A DNA stretch of 64,000 nt from Pogonophryne albipinna (lineage: Eukaryota; Chordata; Actinopteri; Perciformes; Artedidraconidae): assembly GCA_028583405.1 (NCBI GenBank), contig CM053260.1, positions 18,677,401 through 18,741,400 of the forward strand, read 5' to 3'. The stretch's first letter is position 1. The number at the start of each line of letters is the position of its first letter. Below are positions 60,601 to 64,000 of this stretch, piece by piece. A program made the translations under genes and the position numbers. Under the pieces are notes generated by a model that was not told the origin of the DNA, searched no databases, and was given only the letters and a program-made list of their open reading frames with translations.

Positions 60601-61784
60601 GAGTCGCACATCCAAAAATATGATGTCTCCTTTCCTATAGCTTTCCAAGTTCATTTTAACATTTGACTTGAACACGTACAGATCAAAGCGAGGTGTAGTG
60701 AGACACTACCTCTCTGAGATCATGCAACTAATAAACGGTATATATTCTTCCACATTAAGTATCTCAGTCCCCTCACTAAAATAAAATCTGAGCTAAAAGA
60801 AGACGCTTAGTTTAATAAAAAGAGTTAAGCTCACACATAGCCTACTATTTAAAAAAAATAACAAATCAACCAAAGAAAGTGAAAACCTTAAAGAAAACTC
60901 CGGCAATATGTGTATTAGTATTAGCCAACAGTACAGCTTACAAAGAAGAAATACACTCTGCTTCTTTAACAACAAACACTTTGTGCTATTTTTGAGTCAC
61001 ATTGTAATCCTGCAAGTAATCCCCAATTCATAGTAAACGTAACAGTAATCTGATTATGTCTTTTCTTAATGTATCTGCAACTAGAACTTCCCGTTACATG
61101 TAATCCATTACTTTCAAGCCTGACAATATGACAAATGATTTAACAGAAGCATCATCAGTGAGGAAATGAGCAATGAAAATGCCTTTTGATAACAAATCTT
61201 TGACCTTTTTCATATGTCTTTCATATAAAGTTCACAGTTGTATGGTTCTCATGAACTCTTTCTTCACCTGTATCTGTGTGTGCTGCAGTCTGAGTTGGAG
61301 AAGAACCGCTGTCTGTCAGACTCTCTGGAGCAGCGGTGCTCTGATGTTCAGACAACTCTAGGCGAGCTGACGGGAGCCATCAGCGGCCTCTTAGACCACA
61401 TAATGCCAGAAGCTGTCACTGTCAATCTTGACAATGTCGCACACTTCACCAGTAAGTGAACTCTTACCCTCTTAAACCTGGCAGTAAATATACATTTCAC
61501 TGAGCCTAGTTCATTCTACTTCAGCTATCCTCGAGGAGAGCATCAGTGACCTGCTGATCCAGGCCAACAACATGGAAGAGGAGCAGATGGATCCTCTGAG
61601 CATGCTGTTGGCCAACTCTGAGCTGCTACCAGGTATTACACACATTTAACTTTAACTAACAATGCTGTATTTAACAGTTTGTATATGGAACTGCTCAACT
61701 GTATACGTCTTTGTCACAGAAAACGAAATGAGGGTGGAAACAGAGCGCGGCAAATCTCCTGCACGCTCGCTCAAGTCTGCCTGA
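57657..61784 (+). CDS. ccdc63: Outer dynein arm docking-complex coiled-coil protein (CCDC63/ODAD1 family)
   Basis: Nine exons: 57657-57767, 58373-58495, 58975-59156, 59243-59427, 59911-60122, 60208-60282, 61289-61451, 61525-61632 and 61720-61784. All phases join; total 1224 nt, 407 residues. The protein is mostly heptad-like coiled coil. Family features: SLENHLNQYTVRFDGLLSRN, RRMQLKTIIDHDVKLQTFME, TEESDLREIAHMFAQNEQKN and FARISYINELQQKSN. The family (algal DC2, vertebrate CCDC63 and CCDC114/ODAD1) docks outer dynein arms on axonemal doublets. The product is shorter than mammalian CCDC63 (about 560), lacking N-terminal coiled coil, so exons may be missing upstream or the protein is short. The intron after exon 5 seems to start with GC (AAG|GCATGT). 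An AATAAA lies at about 61829. The exact paralogue is uncertain. Confidence 0.78.
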
Positions 61785-61927
61785 TCAGACAGACTCAGCG
61801 CCGTCACATCTTCTGACACTTCTGATGGCAATAAACAGCTAGCATCAAACCCTGTTTTCCTGTAATTTCTTCCATCAGAATTACATGTATTTTTATATTA
61901 TTTACATTTTAATTTCATAGGTACGGA

Positions 61928-62521
61928 CAGAGCCGGCCCGACCCATTAAGCGACATAAGCGGCCGCTTAGGGCCTCGCAGCCACTAAGGGGCACCCTAGC
62001 AACAAAAACAAAAATGAAAACATGAAAAAAAAACATCTCAGTACACCGTCGCCATGATAAGTATGTTTAATTAATTGTGTTAATATGCCTAGATTGCCTA
62101 CTCTCAAAGTCATATATTATATTATTGAGTCAATAATATAATACATTAACCGTGCTTTACCTGAACCTCATCATGAGACTAGAGAGGACGGCAGGACTGT
62201 AATTTCCCGTGTTCAGTGAATGCAACAGAGGCAAGGCACCAGACCAACCTGAGAGTTGAATGGAAATAAACATGTCTTATTGGCTGATAGGTACCTATCC
62301 TGTGAACTGTAACAATGTTTAAAATAAACTGTCAGTCGGACTCAGAGTTTTTGAAGATGGACATAATAAAAAAAATTCTTAAAAAAGACGAAAATTCTCA
62401 AGTGGTGGCTCACACAACAACCCCAGAGCCACCACTCGAGCCAGGCAAACAAGATGTAAATGTCAGTAAACTTCCAAGTTATGCGAACATGTAAGCAAAG
62501 CATAAATTACAGCTACGTTGA
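61928..62521 (+). mobile_element. Left end of a hAT-like element with a transposase start
   Basis: The block starts CAGAGCCGGCCCGACCCATT, then 'gcggccgcttagggcctcgc', a terminus like that at 1204 (CAGGGCCG). A short frame at 62357-62494 (MDIIKKILKKDENSQ, then PEPPLEPGKQDVNVS) resembles the lysine-rich N-terminus of hAT transposases but stops at once. LINE sequence follows, so the element was interrupted or truncated; its right end is not in the window. Confidence 0.5.
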
Positions 62522-64000
62522 CGTTACTTTGAAGCTAAGGTCCAAAAGGTTAAACCTCGTATTATTATTAAGAGAGACATAAAACATTTTGTGGAGCAGG
62601 GTTTTGTACATGATCTGTTTGGGTTTGATTGGGGAAAAATCGATCTGTGTGCTGATGTAGAAACTGCATGGTCTTATTTCTATATTGGTTTTATGGAGAT
62701 CATTGATAGACATGCACTCCTGCGTAAATTTAGAGTAAAGGGACGAGACAATCCTTGGTTTTCTGCTGAACTGTCTAGTCTCCTGCATGAGAGAAACAAG
62801 GCCTGGGCAAAGGCTAGGAAATCAGGCTCAGAGGTAGAATGGCTGCGTTTTAGGCAGCTAAGGAATAGCTTCACTTCAAATGTCAAATGTGCAAAGTCGA
62901 AGTACTATTTGTCAGTAACTACAGAAAACCTAAATAATCCTAGGAAATTTTGGAAAGCCATAAAATCGATATCCACCGGTGAGATCCGTAATGAGCTACC
63001 TCCTTGCCTTACCACAGCATCTGGCTCTATATCGAACAGGGCCACTATGTTAAATTGCTTTAATGAGCATTTTGTGTCCTGTGGTTCTATGTTTGATTCT
63101 GTGACTAACTCTGCTTCTGTGAACACCCCAATCCGTGACTCTGAACAATGTGGTATGGAAAACCCTTTCAGTTTTACTCCTTTTACTATCAATGTTGTTC
63201 ATGAAGCATTATCTAAGTTAGATCCTAAGAAACCGGCTGGCCCGGACAACGTAGAACCTTTCTTTTTAAAGATAGCTGCAGATTTTATTGCTCTTCCTCT
63301 CACTACTCTTTTTAACCTCTCCCTCAGCACAAATGCAATTCCAAAAGTATGGAAGTCAGCTTATGTCTTGCCTTTACTAAAAGGAGGGGAGGCAACTATT
63401 TTAAATAACTATAGGCCAATCTCTAAATTGTCAGTTCTGGCGAAGGTGCTCGAACGCCTAGTGAGTGAACAAGTAAAGGAGTTTTTATGTAAGAATGATA
63501 TCCTGTCTAAACATCAGTCAGGCTTCAGAAAGCAACACAGCACCATCACTGCCACAATGAAAGTGGTGAATGACATTACGAGTATTTTAGATAAAAAGCA
63601 GAGTTGTGCAGCTCTATTTGTTGACCTTTCAAAAACGTTTTACACCGTTGATCATCGCATTTTGAAGCAGAGGCTACTCAGTATTGGCATATCCAGCCAT
63701 GCAGTGGGGTGGTTTGTGAACTACCTCTCTGAAAGGTCCCAATGTGTTCACTTTGATGGGCTGTCTTCTGAGTGGTTAAACATTACTAATGGTGTTCCTC
63801 AAGGTTCTGTTTTAGGTCCACTTTTATTCTCTATATATATCAACAGTTTAGGTGAAAATGTGGATGAAGCTACTTTACATTTGTATGCGGATGATACCGT
63901 GATGTACTGTGCAGGTCCCTCCATTCAGGAGGCTGGTGTTAAATTACAGGCTGTTTTTAACATTATTCAGACTCAGCTCTCTGAGCTTCAGCTTCTTTTA
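62522..64000 (+). mobile_element. 5'-truncated LINE with open reverse transcriptase frame
   Basis: A frame without stop codons runs 493 codons to the window edge. It starts in the linker after the endonuclease (YFEAKVQKVKPRIII), so the copy is 5' truncated. Reverse transcriptase motifs in order: PAGPDNVEPFFLKIAADF, AYVLPLLKGG, NNYRPISKLSVLAKVLERLV, HQSGFRKQHST, LFVDLSKTFYTVDH, NGVPQGSVLGPLLFSIYIN and LYADDTVMYC. The catalytic YADD and the first Asp (VDLSK) are kept. The usually invariant AFD is TFY here, so the copy may be inactive. It is of the jockey/L2 type. It lies inside or beside the hAT element starting at 61928. Confidence 0.92.

Overview
This is a vertebrate nuclear segment, almost certainly from a teleost fish. 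All host genes are split by GT-AG introns, apart from one F-box gene whose visible coding part is one exon. Transposons of fish type are dense: hAT elements with 8-bp target duplications, L2-like LINEs, a MITE family rich in 'agtaaaagtac', and very long CA and TA microsatellites. The genes rplp0 and pxn are neighbours, as on human 12q24. r3hcc1 and golga7 are both genes of human chromosome 8. The species cannot be named from the sequence alone.

Layout, left to right. (1) 1-12.8 kb: r3hcc1 on the minus strand, with its 3' end off the window. An incomplete, broken tandem copy of its last exons lies at 9.97-12.5 kb. Each copy has its own transposon insertion, so each shows the empty site of the other. 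The insertion in the functional copy is a three-deep nest of elements that also holds a LINE endonuclease fragment and a long TA palindrome. (2) 12.8-15.8 kb: golga7, minus strand, five coding exons, complete. (3) 15.8-18.6 kb: intergenic, with a palindrome-rich repeat module and a hAT MITE. (4) 18.6-22.8 kb: rplp0, minus strand, complete, with a TOP-type first exon. Five of its seven introns carry near-identical copies of a 128-nt sequence that folds as an H/ACA snoRNA. (5) 22.85-24.3 kb: a four-unit tandem repeat carrying CCAAT boxes upstream of rplp0, then a 1.2-kb hAT element with a perfect 8-bp target duplication. (6) 24.4-26.3 kb: an F-box/LRR gene on the plus strand, convergent with pxn. 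(7) 26.4-54.9 kb: pxn (paxillin), minus strand, fourteen coding exons. Three of these are phase-0 cassette exons (450, 90 and 141 codons) absent from the classical ~557-residue paxillin. Intron 1 is 15.9 kb. (8) 57.6-61.8 kb: a coiled-coil gene of the CCDC63/ODAD1 outer-dynein-arm docking family, plus strand. (9) 61.9-64 kb: the start of a hAT element followed by a 5'-truncated LINE whose reverse transcriptase frame is open to the window edge.

These are unrelated housekeeping, adhesion and cilium genes, not an operon-like system. The most unusual items are the snoRNA-like family spread through the rplp0 introns together with duplicated pieces of rplp0, and the large Ser-Pro and proline-rich cassette exons of paxillin. 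Exon boundaries were read by eye from splice consensus and reading phase; they have not been checked against transcripts.
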